Source: Massilia arenae (lineage in GTDB: Bacteria > Pseudomonadota > Gammaproteobacteria > Burkholderiales > Burkholderiaceae_D). From it: a stretch of 64,000 nt of DNA. The translations under genes were made by a program, and so were the position numbers. The notes under the pieces are model-generated. The model was not told the origin of the DNA. It ran no database searches and was given only the letters and a program-made list of their open reading frames with translations. The stretch lies in assembly GCF_008014745.1 (NCBI RefSeq), contig NZ_VPFD01000024.1, forward strand, positions 32,447 through 96,446, written 5' to 3'. Positions 50,445-58,718 of the stretch are shown piece by piece (the stretch's first letter is position 1; every line of letters starts with the position of its first letter).

Positions 50445-51632
50445 TCAACGTTGCGAGTTCCAGAATTCGTCGGAAACGCGCTCGCCACCTACACGCACCT
50501 CCACCGGCCGGCTGACACGGCGCAGCGCGTCGGCGCGCAGCAGGCGGCCGTCCGGCTCGTGCAGCCGGTACCACAGGAAGGCCACGCCGGACAGGGACAG
50601 GCGTTCGCCGCCGAACAGGTTGCCGCGCACCTGGGTCAGGCCTTCCAGCCGCAGGTCGACGTCCAGCACCAGGGCGCCGGCGCTGCGCTCGGCCTGGCCG
50701 AGGTAGCGCGCGGCGGTGAACAGGGGGCTCTTGTCGCTGGCCTCGCCCGCCCGTAAGCCCTCGGTGAAGGCGTCGACCGCCTTCAGCTGGGCCCTGGCGG
50801 CGGCCTCGACGGCCTGCAGCTCTTTCTTGAGCTCGCCCTTGGCGGCGTCGGCCAGCACCTCCAGCCGCGCCGCGTGCTGGGCCAGCACCGACCGTTCCGC
50901 TCCCACCAGCCTGACCTGGTCGAGCAGGCGGGTGTGGCGCGCGATGTCGAGTTCGCCCATATAGCCGCCGCTCAGTCCGGCGAGGCGGGTAGGGCAGCTG
51001 CGCGCGAGCGCGCTGGCGAACAGGGCGCGCGCGCCGTCGCCATAGGCGCTGCCGGCCAGCGTGGCGTCGCTCTTGAACAGGCTGGCCAGGTCGGCGCCGG
51101 CGCGCAGCAATACCGTGGGCGCCGTGAGCCAGATCAGCGGTATTGCCGGGCGGCGGTCAGCCGATTCCGGGGTCTGCGCGTTAATGTAGCGTTGCAGCTC
51201 GAGATTGCGCTCGGCCAATTCCTGCGCGGTGCGTGCAAGGGCGCCGTCGACGGTGCGCGCCGCCACCACGCCCTGGCTGACGACCGGGTCGTACAGGGTG
51301 ACCTGGCGATCCTGGGGCAGGCCGGCGCAGACTTCATGTGCGAGTTCCAGCGCCAGGTCGAAGGCGCGCGCCAGGCCGGCGGCGCCGAGCTTGCCCGCTT
51401 CGACGTTGCCGCTCAAGGCCTTGGCCTGGACCGGCGGCAGGCGCGCCAGCAGTTCGGCGCGCTCGGCTTCGGCCAGCGCCTGCCGGGTTTCCGCTTCCAG
51501 CAGGCGGGCCCGGGCTTCCAGTAATTCGGGGGAAGGGACGCCCTGCGGCCGGGCCGTCCCCGGGTACAGCGCGCTCAGGCATAACACAATGCAGAAAATG
51601 AGCATTTGCGGATTGCGATTATGTTTCGCCAT
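50445..51632 (-). CDS. hypothetical exported protein with helical coiled-coil part
   Basis: 395 aa from ATG 51632, with AAGGTGG upstream. A signal peptide (MLIFCIVLCLSALYPGTARP) precedes a long Ala/Glu/Leu-rich helix (ELLEARARLLEAETRQALAE...) likely a coiled coil. A central domain has VCAGLPQDRQVTLYDPVVSQG and SARSCPTRLAGL-like cysteines (two Cys in the mature part). A second helical stretch (AERSVLAQHAARLEVLADAA...ELKKELQAVEAAARAQLKAV) precedes a C-terminal beta part (ALVLDVDLRLEGLTQV). I do not recognise the family. It stands alone, between REP copy 3 and a promoter region. Confidence 0.75.
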   Translation of the reverse strand: MAKHNRNPQMLIFCIVLCLSALYPGTARPQGVPSPELLEARARLLEAETRQALAEAERAELLARLPPVQAKALSGNVEAGKLGAAGLARAFDLALELAHEVCAGLPQDRQVTLYDPVVSQGVVAARTVDGALARTAQELAERNLELQRYINAQTPESADRRPAIPLIWLTAPTVLLRAGADLASLFKSDATLAGSAYGDGARALFASALARSCPTRLAGLSGGYMGELDIARHTRLLDQVRLVGAERSVLAQHAARLEVLADAAKGELKKELQAVEAAARAQLKAVDAFTEGLRAGEASDKSPLFTAARYLGQAERSAGALVLDVDLRLEGLTQVRGNLFGGERLSLSGVAFLWYRLHEPDGRLLRADALRRVSRPVEVRVGGERVSDEFWNSQR

Positions 51633-51903
51633 GGTCCACCTTATTTGTGAACAAGAAATAAATCTATCCAAATGTCACTGGAGAAAAGTGTAACAATTTG
51701 TCGAGAAATATTAGGAGAAGTTTCAGGGCGATTGATTGGCAGATCGCAACCTACCTAGAATCGTCGAATTGTTCTTGCACAATCAATGGCTTGCATTACG
51801 GGACAGAGCATTTGTGACATTGGGATAGAATCCTTGCCCGGGCACGTTTGCCGGAAAATCAACGAGAAATGCGCTAGAATTGACGAGTTAACAAAGTGGT
51901 TCT

Positions 51904-53211
51904 ATGAGTATTAATAACCTTCCCATGGCCGGCCTCGAAATCGGCTTTGCCACATCGCTGATCTGCTCCCTCCTGCTCGTGTTCACCACACGCTGGCATG
52001 GGCGCTATTCGCTTGACGCGACGCGCGGTGTGCAGAAATTCCATATCACTCCGACCCCGCGCATCGGCGGCGCCGCCATCATGATCGGCCTGTGGATGGC
52101 GCTGGGCGTCCTGCCGCAGGCGCAGCAGGAACTGCTGCTGCCGGTGCTGGTGGCCGCCTTGCCGGCCTTCGTGTTCGGCCTGGCCGAAGACCTGACCCGC
52201 ACCGTCTCGGTGCGCGCGCGCCTGCTGGCGACCATGGCCAGCGGTGCGGTCTGCTGGTTCCTGACCGGCGTCACCCTGCAATACACCGGCCTGGCGCTGA
52301 TCGACGGCCTGCTGGGCTGGCTGCCGTTCTCGGTGCTGTTCACCGCCTTCGCGGTGGGCGGCGTGGCCAATGCGGTCAATATCATCGACGGTTTCAACGG
52401 CCTGGCCAGCGGCACGGTCGTGATCGGCCTGGCCACCCTGGGCCTGATCGCCCTGGGCGCCGGCGACGTCCACCTGGCACAGCTGTGCTTCGTGATCTGC
52501 GCGGTGACGGCCGGCTTCTTCGTCGTCAATTTCCCGTTTGGTAAATTATTCCTCGGCGACGGCGGCGCCTACCTGCTGGGCTTCCTGCTGGCCTGGCTGT
52601 CGGTGATGCTGGTCTACCGCAATCCGTCGGTCTCGGCCTGGGCCCCGCTGCTGGCCTGCGCCTACCCGGTCTTCGAAACGCTGTTCACCATCTGCCGCCG
52701 CCTGTGGTGCCGCCGCCATCCGGGCCATCCGGACAGCTGGCACCTGCACAGCCTGGTCAAGACGGCGATCACCGCGCGCTACCTGCGCATGCTGCCGGCG
52801 CCGCTGCGCAATGCCTGCGTGTCGCCGGTGTCGTGGAGCATTGCCCTGGTGCCGGCCGCGCTGGCCGTCAACCATGCCGGCACGCCCGACGTGCTGATGC
52901 AGGGTGTGGTCGCCAGTTTCGCGCTGTACCTGGGCGTCTACGGCCTGGTGGTTGCCGCCTGGCGCGCCCGCCGCCGCCTGCCGACCCATATGGCCGCCGC
53001 CCCGCTGGCGCCGGCCACCACGGCCACGGTCAAGGTGGTCAAGCCGATCGCCAACCCAATCGCCCCGATCGTCCCGATGTCGGCGCCGGTCATCTCTCCG
53101 GTCATCGTGGCGGCCCGCGTCGCCAAGCCGAGCGCGGCCAACCAGGCAACGCCCTTGTCTGACCTCGGCCGCGAGCAGCCGGCCCGGGCCTTCGTCCGCC
53201 GGCGTATGTAA
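51904..53211 (+). CDS. WecA/MraY-family undecaprenyl-phosphate glycosyl-1-phosphate transferase
   Basis: 435 aa with about ten membrane segments. The hallmarks are HITPTPRIGGAAIMIGLWMA, the catalytic Asp in NIIDGFNGLASGTVV, the FLGDGGAYLLGFLLAWL loop, and DSWHLHSLVKT (the HxH region). Such enzymes load a sugar phosphate on undecaprenyl phosphate, starting O-antigen or exopolysaccharide synthesis. After about residue 355 the C-terminal 80 residues are a low-complexity cytoplasmic tail (APLAPATTATVKVVKPIANP...), absent from E. coli WecA. No other glycan genes are adjacent. It is followed by an intrinsic terminator. Confidence 0.88.
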   Translation: MSINNLPMAGLEIGFATSLICSLLLVFTTRWHGRYSLDATRGVQKFHITPTPRIGGAAIMIGLWMALGVLPQAQQELLLPVLVAALPAFVFGLAEDLTRTVSVRARLLATMASGAVCWFLTGVTLQYTGLALIDGLLGWLPFSVLFTAFAVGGVANAVNIIDGFNGLASGTVVIGLATLGLIALGAGDVHLAQLCFVICAVTAGFFVVNFPFGKLFLGDGGAYLLGFLLAWLSVMLVYRNPSVSAWAPLLACAYPVFETLFTICRRLWCRRHPGHPDSWHLHSLVKTAITARYLRMLPAPLRNACVSPVSWSIALVPAALAVNHAGTPDVLMQGVVASFALYLGVYGLVVAAWRARRRLPTHMAAAPLAPATTATVKVVKPIANPIAPIVPMSAPVISPVIVAARVAKPSAANQATPLSDLGREQPARAFVRRRM

Positions 53212-53217
53212 TTCCTA

Positions 53218-53242
53218 CCAGCCGCGAACAGCGGCTGGTTTC
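53218..53242 (+). terminator. intrinsic terminator after the WecA-like gene
   Basis: CCAGCCGC/GCGGCTGG stem (53218-53225 with 53231-53238), 5-nt loop, then TTTCCCGTCCTGTTTTC. It separates the glycan gene from the flagellar block. Confidence 0.75.
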
Positions 53243-53337
53243 CCGTCCTGTTTTCTTGCTAGCCGCACGGCAATTCCGGCGATAATTTCATTTGCGCGGT
53301 ACAAAGGCGCATGTGACATAGTTTTGGCGGAGTAGCG

Positions 53338-54507
53338 ATGTCGGAAGATAGCGACGCAGAGAAGACAGAAGACGCATCGCCCCGTAAGATCGAGAAGGCG
53401 CGCGAGGAAGGCGACGTTCCCAGATCGCGGGAACTGGCCACCTTCACCGTCCTGATCACCGCCGGCGCTTGCCTGTGGGCCTTTGGCGGCATGCTCGTCG
53501 GTAAACTGAGCCTGGCGCTCAAGTCCGGCCTGTCGCTGGATCGCGAACAGGTCTTCAATCCCGCTATCCTGATCGAACGCATCCTCAACGACCTGGTGGG
53601 CGTGCTGCTGGCCTGCCTGCCGATCGCCGGCGCCATCATGCTCATCGCCCTGGTGTCGCCGCTGCTGATCGGCGGCTGGCTGTTCTCGTCCAAGGCGTTC
53701 ATGCCCAATTTCGGGAAGCTGAACCCGATCAAGGGTATTGGCAATATGTTCTCGAAAAACGCCCTGGTCGAGCTGTTCAAGGCGGTCGCCAAGACCATCG
53801 TGGTCGGCGTGGTGGCCTATATCGTCGTCAGCGGCCAGAAGGAGGCGATGCTGGGCCTGGCGGTCGAGCCCCTCAACGAAAGCAGCGCCCACGTGGGCGC
53901 CATGATCGGCAAATCCTTCCTGTTCATCGTCGGCGCGCTGGGCTTCATCGCCCTGATTGACGGTCCTTACCAGTTATGGCACTGGAAAGACAAACTGAAA
54001 ATGACGCGCCAGGAAATGATCCAGGAATCGAAGGAGTCGGACGGCAATCCTCAGATTAAGGGGAAGATTCGCCAGCTGCAGCGCGAAATGGCCCGGGGCC
54101 GGATGATGCAAAATGTTCCCACTGCAGATGTGATCGTCACTAACCCGACCCACTATGCAGTGGCGCTGAAGTATACGGATGGCAAAGGCGCGCCGCGGGT
54201 CGTGGCCAAGGGCATCGACGACGTGGCCGCCAAGATCCGCGAGCTGGGCCAGGAACACAAGGTCACGCTGATGGAAGCCCCGGCCCTGGCCCGCGCCCTG
54301 TACAAGCATACCGATATCGACGACGAGATCCCGGAAAAGCTGTACTCGGCGGTGGCGGAAGTGCTGGCTTATGTCTACCAGCTGCGCGCCTACAAGAAGG
54401 GTGACGGGGATTACCCGGATCGCCCGACGAAGTTGAAAGTGCCTGACGAGATGGACCCGCTGAACCCGGCGTCGCAAGCGCCGCCTAAGCCAGGGGGGCC
54501 GAATTGA
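53338..54507 (+). CDS. flhB: flagellar type III secretion switch protein FlhB
   Basis: 389 aa. The N terminus EKTEDASPRKIEKAREEGDV is typical, followed by four membrane helices to about residue 210. The cytoplasmic domain has the autocleavage site VIVTNPTHYAVALKY, with N269-P270-T271-H272, at the same position as in E. coli. Cleavage switches export from hook to filament substrates. The C-terminal tail (SAVAEVLAYVYQLRAYKKGD, then a Pro-rich end) is somewhat longer than in E. coli. It overlaps nothing and is 21 bp before flhA. Confidence 0.97.
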   Translation: MSEDSDAEKTEDASPRKIEKAREEGDVPRSRELATFTVLITAGACLWAFGGMLVGKLSLALKSGLSLDREQVFNPAILIERILNDLVGVLLACLPIAGAIMLIALVSPLLIGGWLFSSKAFMPNFGKLNPIKGIGNMFSKNALVELFKAVAKTIVVGVVAYIVVSGQKEAMLGLAVEPLNESSAHVGAMIGKSFLFIVGALGFIALIDGPYQLWHWKDKLKMTRQEMIQESKESDGNPQIKGKIRQLQREMARGRMMQNVPTADVIVTNPTHYAVALKYTDGKGAPRVVAKGIDDVAAKIRELGQEHKVTLMEAPALARALYKHTDIDDEIPEKLYSAVAEVLAYVYQLRAYKKGDGDYPDRPTKLKVPDEMDPLNPASQAPPKPGGPN

Positions 54508-54528
54508 ACTGATCACGGAGTGAACTGA

Positions 54529-56643
54529 ATGACCAACAGCATGAAACTGCCAGCCTGGATGAGCGGCCTTGGTGCACAAGGCAGCAAGGCGGCAGCGCCG
54601 GTCCTGATCATCATGCTGCTGGCAATGATGATCCTGCCGTTGCCGGCCTTCGTGCTCGACGTCTTCTTCAGCTTCAATATCGCGCTGTCGATCATCATCC
54701 TGCTGACCGCGCTGTATACGGTCAAGCCGCTCGACTTCCTGGCCTTCCCGGCCATCCTGCTGGTCTCGACCATGCTACGCCTGGCGTTGAACGTGGCGTC
54801 CACCCGTATTGTCCTGACCGAGGGCCACACCGGCTCCGCCGCGGCCGGCAAGGTGGTCGAGGCCTTCGGCCACTTCCTGATCGGCGGTAACTACACCGTC
54901 GGTATCGTCGTCTTCATCATCCTCACCATCATCAACTTTTCGGTCGTGACCAAGGGCGCGGGCCGTATCGCCGAGGTGGGTGCGCGTTTCGCCCTGGACG
55001 CGATGCCAGGTAAGCAGATGGCGATCGACGCCGACCTGAACGCCGGCCTGATCGGTGAAGCCGAAGCCCGCAAGCGCCGCCAGGAAGTCTCGCAAGAAGC
55101 CGAATTCTACGGCGCCATGGATGGCGCCTCGAAATACGTCAAGGGTGACGCCGTCGCCGGTATCATGATTACCGTGATCAACATTGTCGGCGGCCTGATC
55201 GTCGGCGTGGTGATGCACGACTTGGCCATGGGCGAAGCGACCAAGATCTACACCCTGCTGGCCATCGGTGACGGCCTGGTGTCGCAGATTCCTTCGCTGA
55301 TCATCTCGATCGCGGCCGGTATGGTCGTGTCGCGTGTCGCCAATGACGAAGACGTCAGCTCGCAGCTGACTAACCAGCTGCTGGCGCGTCCTGAATCGAT
55401 GTACATCACGGCCGCCATCATCGGTGGCCTGGGCCTGATCCCGGGCATGCCGAACCTGATCTTCCTGCTGCTGGGTGGTGCGCTGGCCGGCACCGGCTAC
55501 ATGATCTCCAAGCGCCAGAAGGCGGCGCCGGCCAAGGAAGAAGCGGCCGCCGCGGCCGCCGCCGACGCCACTGCCGCCAAACAGGCGCCAGCCGAGAGCG
55601 AAGAAGCGACCTGGCAGGACGTCATGCCGGTCGACACCCTGGGCCTGGAAGTCGGCTACCGCCTGATTCCGCTGGTCGACAAGAACCAGGGCGGCGAGCT
55701 GCTCAAGCGCATCAAGGGCATCCGCAAGAAGTTCGCGCAAGAAGTGGGCTTCCTGGCGCCGCCGGTACACATCCGCGACAACCTGGAACTGAAGCCATCG
55801 GCCTACCGCATCACCCTGAAGGGCGTGGAAGTGGGCAGCGGCGAAGCGATCAACGGCCAGTTCCTGGCGATCAACCCGGGCATGGCCAGCGGCACGCTGC
55901 CAGGCCTGGTGACCACCGATCCGGCCTTTGGCCTGCCGGCCACCTGGATCGAAGCCGGCCTGCGCGACGAAGCGCAGAGCATGGGCTACACCGTGGTCGA
56001 CGCCGGCACCGTCGTGGCGACCCACCTGAACCACCTGATCACGATGCACGCGTCGGAACTGCTGGGCCGCATGGAAGTGCAGGCGCTGCTGGACCACCTG
56101 GGCAAGGAAACGCCGAAGCTGGTCGAAGACCTGGTGCCGAAAGTCGTCTCGCTGTCGACCCTGCAGAAAGTGCTGCAGAACCTGCTGGTCGAAGGCGTGC
56201 ATATCCGCGACATGCGCTCGGTCATCGAGGCGCTGTCGGAGCACGCGAACATGACGCAGGATCCGTCGGAACTGACCGCCGTGGTGCGTGTGGCCCTGGG
56301 CCGCGCCATCGTCCAGCAGCTGTTCCCGGGCGAGAACGAGTTGTCGGTGATGACCCTGGACAACCGCCTCGAGCGCCTGCTGCTGCAAGCCATGGGCAAT
56401 GGCGGCGACGGTACCGGCATCGAGCCGGGCCTGGCCGACACCATCGCCCAGCAGGCGGCCAACTCGGCCAACCAGCAGGAGCAGATGGGCCACACCCCGG
56501 TGCTGCTGGTGCCGGCCCCGCTGCGCGTGCTGCTGTCGCGCTTCCTGCGCCGCGCTGTGCCGCAGCTGAAAGTGCTGTCGCATGCGGAAGTGCCGGAGAG
56601 CAAAACAATTCGGGTGACCAGCCTAGTGGGTGTGCCGATGTAA
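54529..56643 (+). CDS. flhA: flagellar type III secretion export gate protein FlhA
   Basis: 704 aa. Eight N-terminal helices; the FHIPEP region includes KPLDFLAFPAILLVSTMLRLALNVASTRIVL and GRIAEVGARFALDAMPGKQMAIDADLNAG. An Ala-rich linker at about 335-355 (KEEAAAAAAADATAAKQAPA) leads to the cytoplasmic domain (VDTLGLEVGYRLIPLVDKNQ...HPVLLVPAPLRVLLSRFLRR). FlhA is the proton-driven export gate and chaperone dock. It starts 21 bp after flhB. The next flagellar gene, flhF, is 2 kb away because of the cassette on the opposite strand. Confidence 0.97.
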   Translation: MTNSMKLPAWMSGLGAQGSKAAAPVLIIMLLAMMILPLPAFVLDVFFSFNIALSIIILLTALYTVKPLDFLAFPAILLVSTMLRLALNVASTRIVLTEGHTGSAAAGKVVEAFGHFLIGGNYTVGIVVFIILTIINFSVVTKGAGRIAEVGARFALDAMPGKQMAIDADLNAGLIGEAEARKRRQEVSQEAEFYGAMDGASKYVKGDAVAGIMITVINIVGGLIVGVVMHDLAMGEATKIYTLLAIGDGLVSQIPSLIISIAAGMVVSRVANDEDVSSQLTNQLLARPESMYITAAIIGGLGLIPGMPNLIFLLLGGALAGTGYMISKRQKAAPAKEEAAAAAAADATAAKQAPAESEEATWQDVMPVDTLGLEVGYRLIPLVDKNQGGELLKRIKGIRKKFAQEVGFLAPPVHIRDNLELKPSAYRITLKGVEVGSGEAINGQFLAINPGMASGTLPGLVTTDPAFGLPATWIEAGLRDEAQSMGYTVVDAGTVVATHLNHLITMHASELLGRMEVQALLDHLGKETPKLVEDLVPKVVSLSTLQKVLQNLLVEGVHIRDMRSVIEALSEHANMTQDPSELTAVVRVALGRAIVQQLFPGENELSVMTLDNRLERLLLQAMGNGGDGTGIEPGLADTIAQQAANSANQQEQMGHTPVLLVPAPLRVLLSRFLRRAVPQLKVLSHAEVPESKTIRVTSLVGVPM

Positions 56644-56672
56644 TGGGGGAGGGCGGTTCGTGTGCTGCCCGG

Positions 56673-56954
56673 TCAGTCGGCGAGCGCCGTGAAGCGGCCG
56701 GCTCTGCGCCAGATGAATCTGCAGAGCGCCGTGACGAGCAGCACGACGATGAATGAAAAGCCAAGTGCGAGCAGCGTTTCGAGATCGGCCAGTTCCTCGC
56801 CATTTGTCGAACCATACACATCGATTGCCCAGAGTGCGAATGACTCGGGAACTCGAGGGAAAAGGTCGGGGCGGACAAGGATCAGTCGGGTGAGCGCGAC
56901 GGTAGCGACAAGGGTCCAGATGGCGAGAAGAAAACGCGTAACGGTTTTGTTCAC
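56673..56954 (-). CDS. two-helix membrane protein, putative immunity to the Tlde1-like effector (copy 1)
   Basis: 93 aa. Two hydrophobic segments (about residues 8-27 and 64-83) flank a 37-residue loop VRPDLFPRVPESFALWAIDV...EELADLETLLA. It starts with GTG whose GTGA overlaps the effector stop, the tight coupling usual for effector-immunity pairs. It is 44% identical, ungapped by hand count, to the protein at 57670-57948. With both termini inside, the loop would face the periplasm, where L,D-transpeptidase effectors act. No known family is recognised; immunity is inferred from context. Confidence 0.7.
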   Translation of the reverse strand: MNKTVTRFLLAIWTLVATVALTRLILVRPDLFPRVPESFALWAIDVYGSTNGEELADLETLLALGFSFIVVLLVTALCRFIWRRAGRFTALAD

Positions 56955-57409
56955 CTGACGATGACCCTTCCATAGGCCTGTAGCGAGCTTCCCGGAACGT
57001 CCACCTGATTACTTGCTTTGAGATGGGCGCGCAAAGTATTGAAGTCAGCCAGACTCTCCAAAGTGATGCATCCCTGGCTTACGCCGCCGACTCGGTTCGG
57101 ATGAAGTCTGAAGTTTCCTCGCTTTACATTGTCGCAAAATACTTCGTCATCAATCTTCCCGTCGGCTGCATAGAGGGCGAACCACTCCGATCGGTCTCGT
57201 AACAGATCACGTAGAGCGCCTAGTCTGCCGCCCGACTGACGGTCCACAATATAGTAGCTGCCGGGAGGAATAGGACCGACGTTGGGAGTACAAATGAACT
57301 GTCGTTGGTTCACATGCCTTCCCAAGCCTGAGAACGCTGGAAAGTGAGTAGCGCCTATCTTAAACAGGCTCATCGGCTTGCCGTTGAGTTCGAACGTGCA
57401 CTCGACCAT
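56951..57409 (-). CDS. DUF2778 / Tlde1-type L,D-transpeptidase-like protein, candidate T6SS effector
   Basis: 152 aa. It begins MVECTFELNGKPMSLFKIG, with the conserved GPIPPGSYYIVDRQSGGRLG near 45-64 and the catalytic region LHPNRVGGVSQGCITL: His103, Ser111 and Cys114. Tlde1 proteins are T6SS effectors that cleave or exchange peptidoglycan peptides in target periplasm; their own cell is guarded by a partner. It has no signal peptide, as expected for a T6SS cargo. ATG 57409 has GGAG 7 nt upstream. The GC is about 50% in places against 60% or more in flhA. No T6SS or PAAR genes are in the window. Confidence 0.82.
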   Translation of the reverse strand: MVECTFELNGKPMSLFKIGATHFPAFSGLGRHVNQRQFICTPNVGPIPPGSYYIVDRQSGGRLGALRDLLRDRSEWFALYAADGKIDDEVFCDNVKRGNFRLHPNRVGGVSQGCITLESLADFNTLRAHLKASNQVDVPGSSLQAYGRVIVR

Positions 57410-57669
57410 GCGCTATCTCCTGGAAATTTAGTCCACACGCTTTTGATCATAGGGAGATGGCGTAGGCAGTCAGTGAGTCTTCGCAATACCTTGGCAGGTA
57501 TACCGGCGTGGCGTGGGGCTACCCTGATCGTTCAGGGCGCAGCACCAGCGGGCGGTATTTGCGCCAGACCCAACGTGATAGCAATGTGACAGGGGGGGCG
57601 GCGTGCGAATGCTGCCTGGTCAGTCAACTCCATGTAATGCGACCGTAAATGCCGCGCTGGGAGCGTCGA
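57410..57669. other. leader of the effector copy and junction of the tandem units
   Basis: No gene. 57411-57478 resembles 58007-58075 (both have CGC(T/C)ATCTCC and, 25 bp on, GATCATAGG). 57589-57625 resembles 56644-56678 (14 of 15 over GCTGCCTGGTCAGTC). These are the edges of two tandem units. CCTGA/TCAGG forms a small hairpin near 57523-57537. Confidence 0.6.
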
Positions 57670-57948
57670 CTACCGATCGACTGTGCGGTCGCGGATACGT
57701 TGCCAAATAAGGATGCCCGAATATGTGAGTCCCAGGACGAGAGGAAACGCGACGGCTAGTCCGAGCAGTACCTCGAGATCCCGAATTTCTTCCGCATTGT
57801 TTGCGCCATACAGATCAACAAGCCATATCGCGAATGGCTGGGGGATCGTCGGGAGCCGACTTGAATTGACGACCCATAGATGTGTAAGGGCGAAGCTGGC
57901 AAAAATGACCCATAGCGCGAGAATGAGTCGTTGGTTTGTCTTTTTCAC
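57670..57948 (-). CDS. two-helix membrane protein, orphan immunity paralogue (copy 2)
   Basis: 92 aa from GTG 57948. It is colinear with the 56673-56954 protein: KKTNQRLILALWVIFASFAL, then AIWLVDLYGANNAEEIRDLE and a second helix. GTG overlaps the stop of the effector remnant (GTGA), just as in copy 1. The effector is gone, so it is an orphan that may still protect against non-self Tlde1 variants. The longer frame start at 58083 runs across the scar and is not used. It ends about 16 codons before the homologous stop of copy 1. Confidence 0.68.
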   Translation of the reverse strand: MKKTNQRLILALWVIFASFALTHLWVVNSSRLPTIPQPFAIWLVDLYGANNAEEIRDLEVLLGLAVAFPLVLGLTYSGILIWQRIRDRTVDR

Positions 57949-57992
57949 CGGACGGTCACTCTTCCGTAGACTTTTAGTGTGCTGCCAGGAAT
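57945..57992 (-). pseudogene. C-terminal scar of a second Tlde1-like effector gene
   Basis: The last 15 codons before the stop read IPGSTLKVYGRVTVR, matching VPGSSLQAYGRVIVR at the end of the 152-aa effector, with the same stop-start overlap to the membrane gene. Beyond it the frame diverges at once, and the leader homologous to copy 1 begins at about 58007, so about 135 codons, including the start, were deleted. Confidence 0.75.
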
Positions 57993-58104
57993 ACTCTTCT
58001 GGCCCACGCCATCTCCATGAGCGCTGTGCTCCCAAGCTGTCGATCATAGGTAAATGGCGTATGCCGTCGATGAGCCTGCTCAAAACTGGCCTGTTCGGCA
58101 GCAG

Positions 58105-58452
58105 TCACTTGACGAACACCGTGCGCTCAACCTGCCCAAGGTCGGTAATGGTCACCAGCACATCCAGCGGCGTGTCGGAGTCGGCATGCAGATAGAACTC
58201 GACGCCGCCTGGCCCGCCCTCGGAATCGTGCGGTCCGATATTGGTCACATACACATTGGCCTGGCCCAAGTGGGGGTGGCCGGGAGAGGAATCGCTGGTA
58301 AAGGTCACAGCGCCCGGCCCAGCCCCACCGCTCCACTCCACGGCGGTGACCATGACGGCGGAGCGCTCGCACATCTTTTGCCAGTCCCAGTTGTAATTGC
58401 ATCGCACGCGGCCCTGGACGTTGCGGTACAACAGTCGAATTGATTTGACCAT
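58105..58452 (-). CDS. hypothetical protein, 115 aa, first gene of the cassette
   Basis: ATG 58452 has GGAGGAG 3 nt upstream. The protein is beta-rich: MVKSIRLLYRNVQGRVRCNY, then AVMVTAVEWSGGAGPGAVTF, ANVYVTNIGPHDSEGGPGGV, and LDVLVTITDLGQVERTVFVK. It has no signal peptide or membrane helix. I do not recognise a family. Its place upstream, on the same strand as the effector-immunity units, suggests an adaptor, chaperone or another cargo; that is inference only. Confidence 0.6.
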   Translation of the reverse strand: MVKSIRLLYRNVQGRVRCNYNWDWQKMCERSAVMVTAVEWSGGAGPGAVTFTSDSSPGHPHLGQANVYVTNIGPHDSEGGPGGVEFYLHADSDTPLDVLVTITDLGQVERTVFVK

Positions 58453-58534
58453 GGTCTCCTCCCTGCGCCATCGATAAGGTGGCCTTGTCTGTTTAGACCT
58501 TTCTGCGGCGGCAAAGATCGCCCAGCCATAGACG

Positions 58535-58574
58535 CCTTTTGACGACAAATCCGGCTTGTCACTCCGTCAAAAGG
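58535..58574. repeat. 10-bp inverted repeat upstream of flhF
   Basis: CCTTTTGACG at 58535-58544 and its exact complement CGTCAAAAGG at 58565-58574, 20 bp apart, lie in the 266-bp divergent gap between the cassette and flhF. It may be a dimer-binding site or a hairpin; no matching factor is recognised. No sigma28-type promoter was found here. Confidence 0.5.
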
Positions 58575-58718
58575 TATCGGTTTTACTGATTCCGTCGAAA
58601 TAGACCATTTTCCCCATCCTTTTCCCATGATGGTTTCCTGAGGGCATCGTCAATAATGCTTCCTATCGACAGGCATCGTGCCCGTCATGCAGAACCAGAT
58701 TGAAGCGCGGAGAACCAG

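Noticed and set aside
57949..58083. N-terminal extension of the orphan immunity gene
   Set aside because: Runs over the effector scar in another frame; the GTG at 57948 matches the paralogue start.
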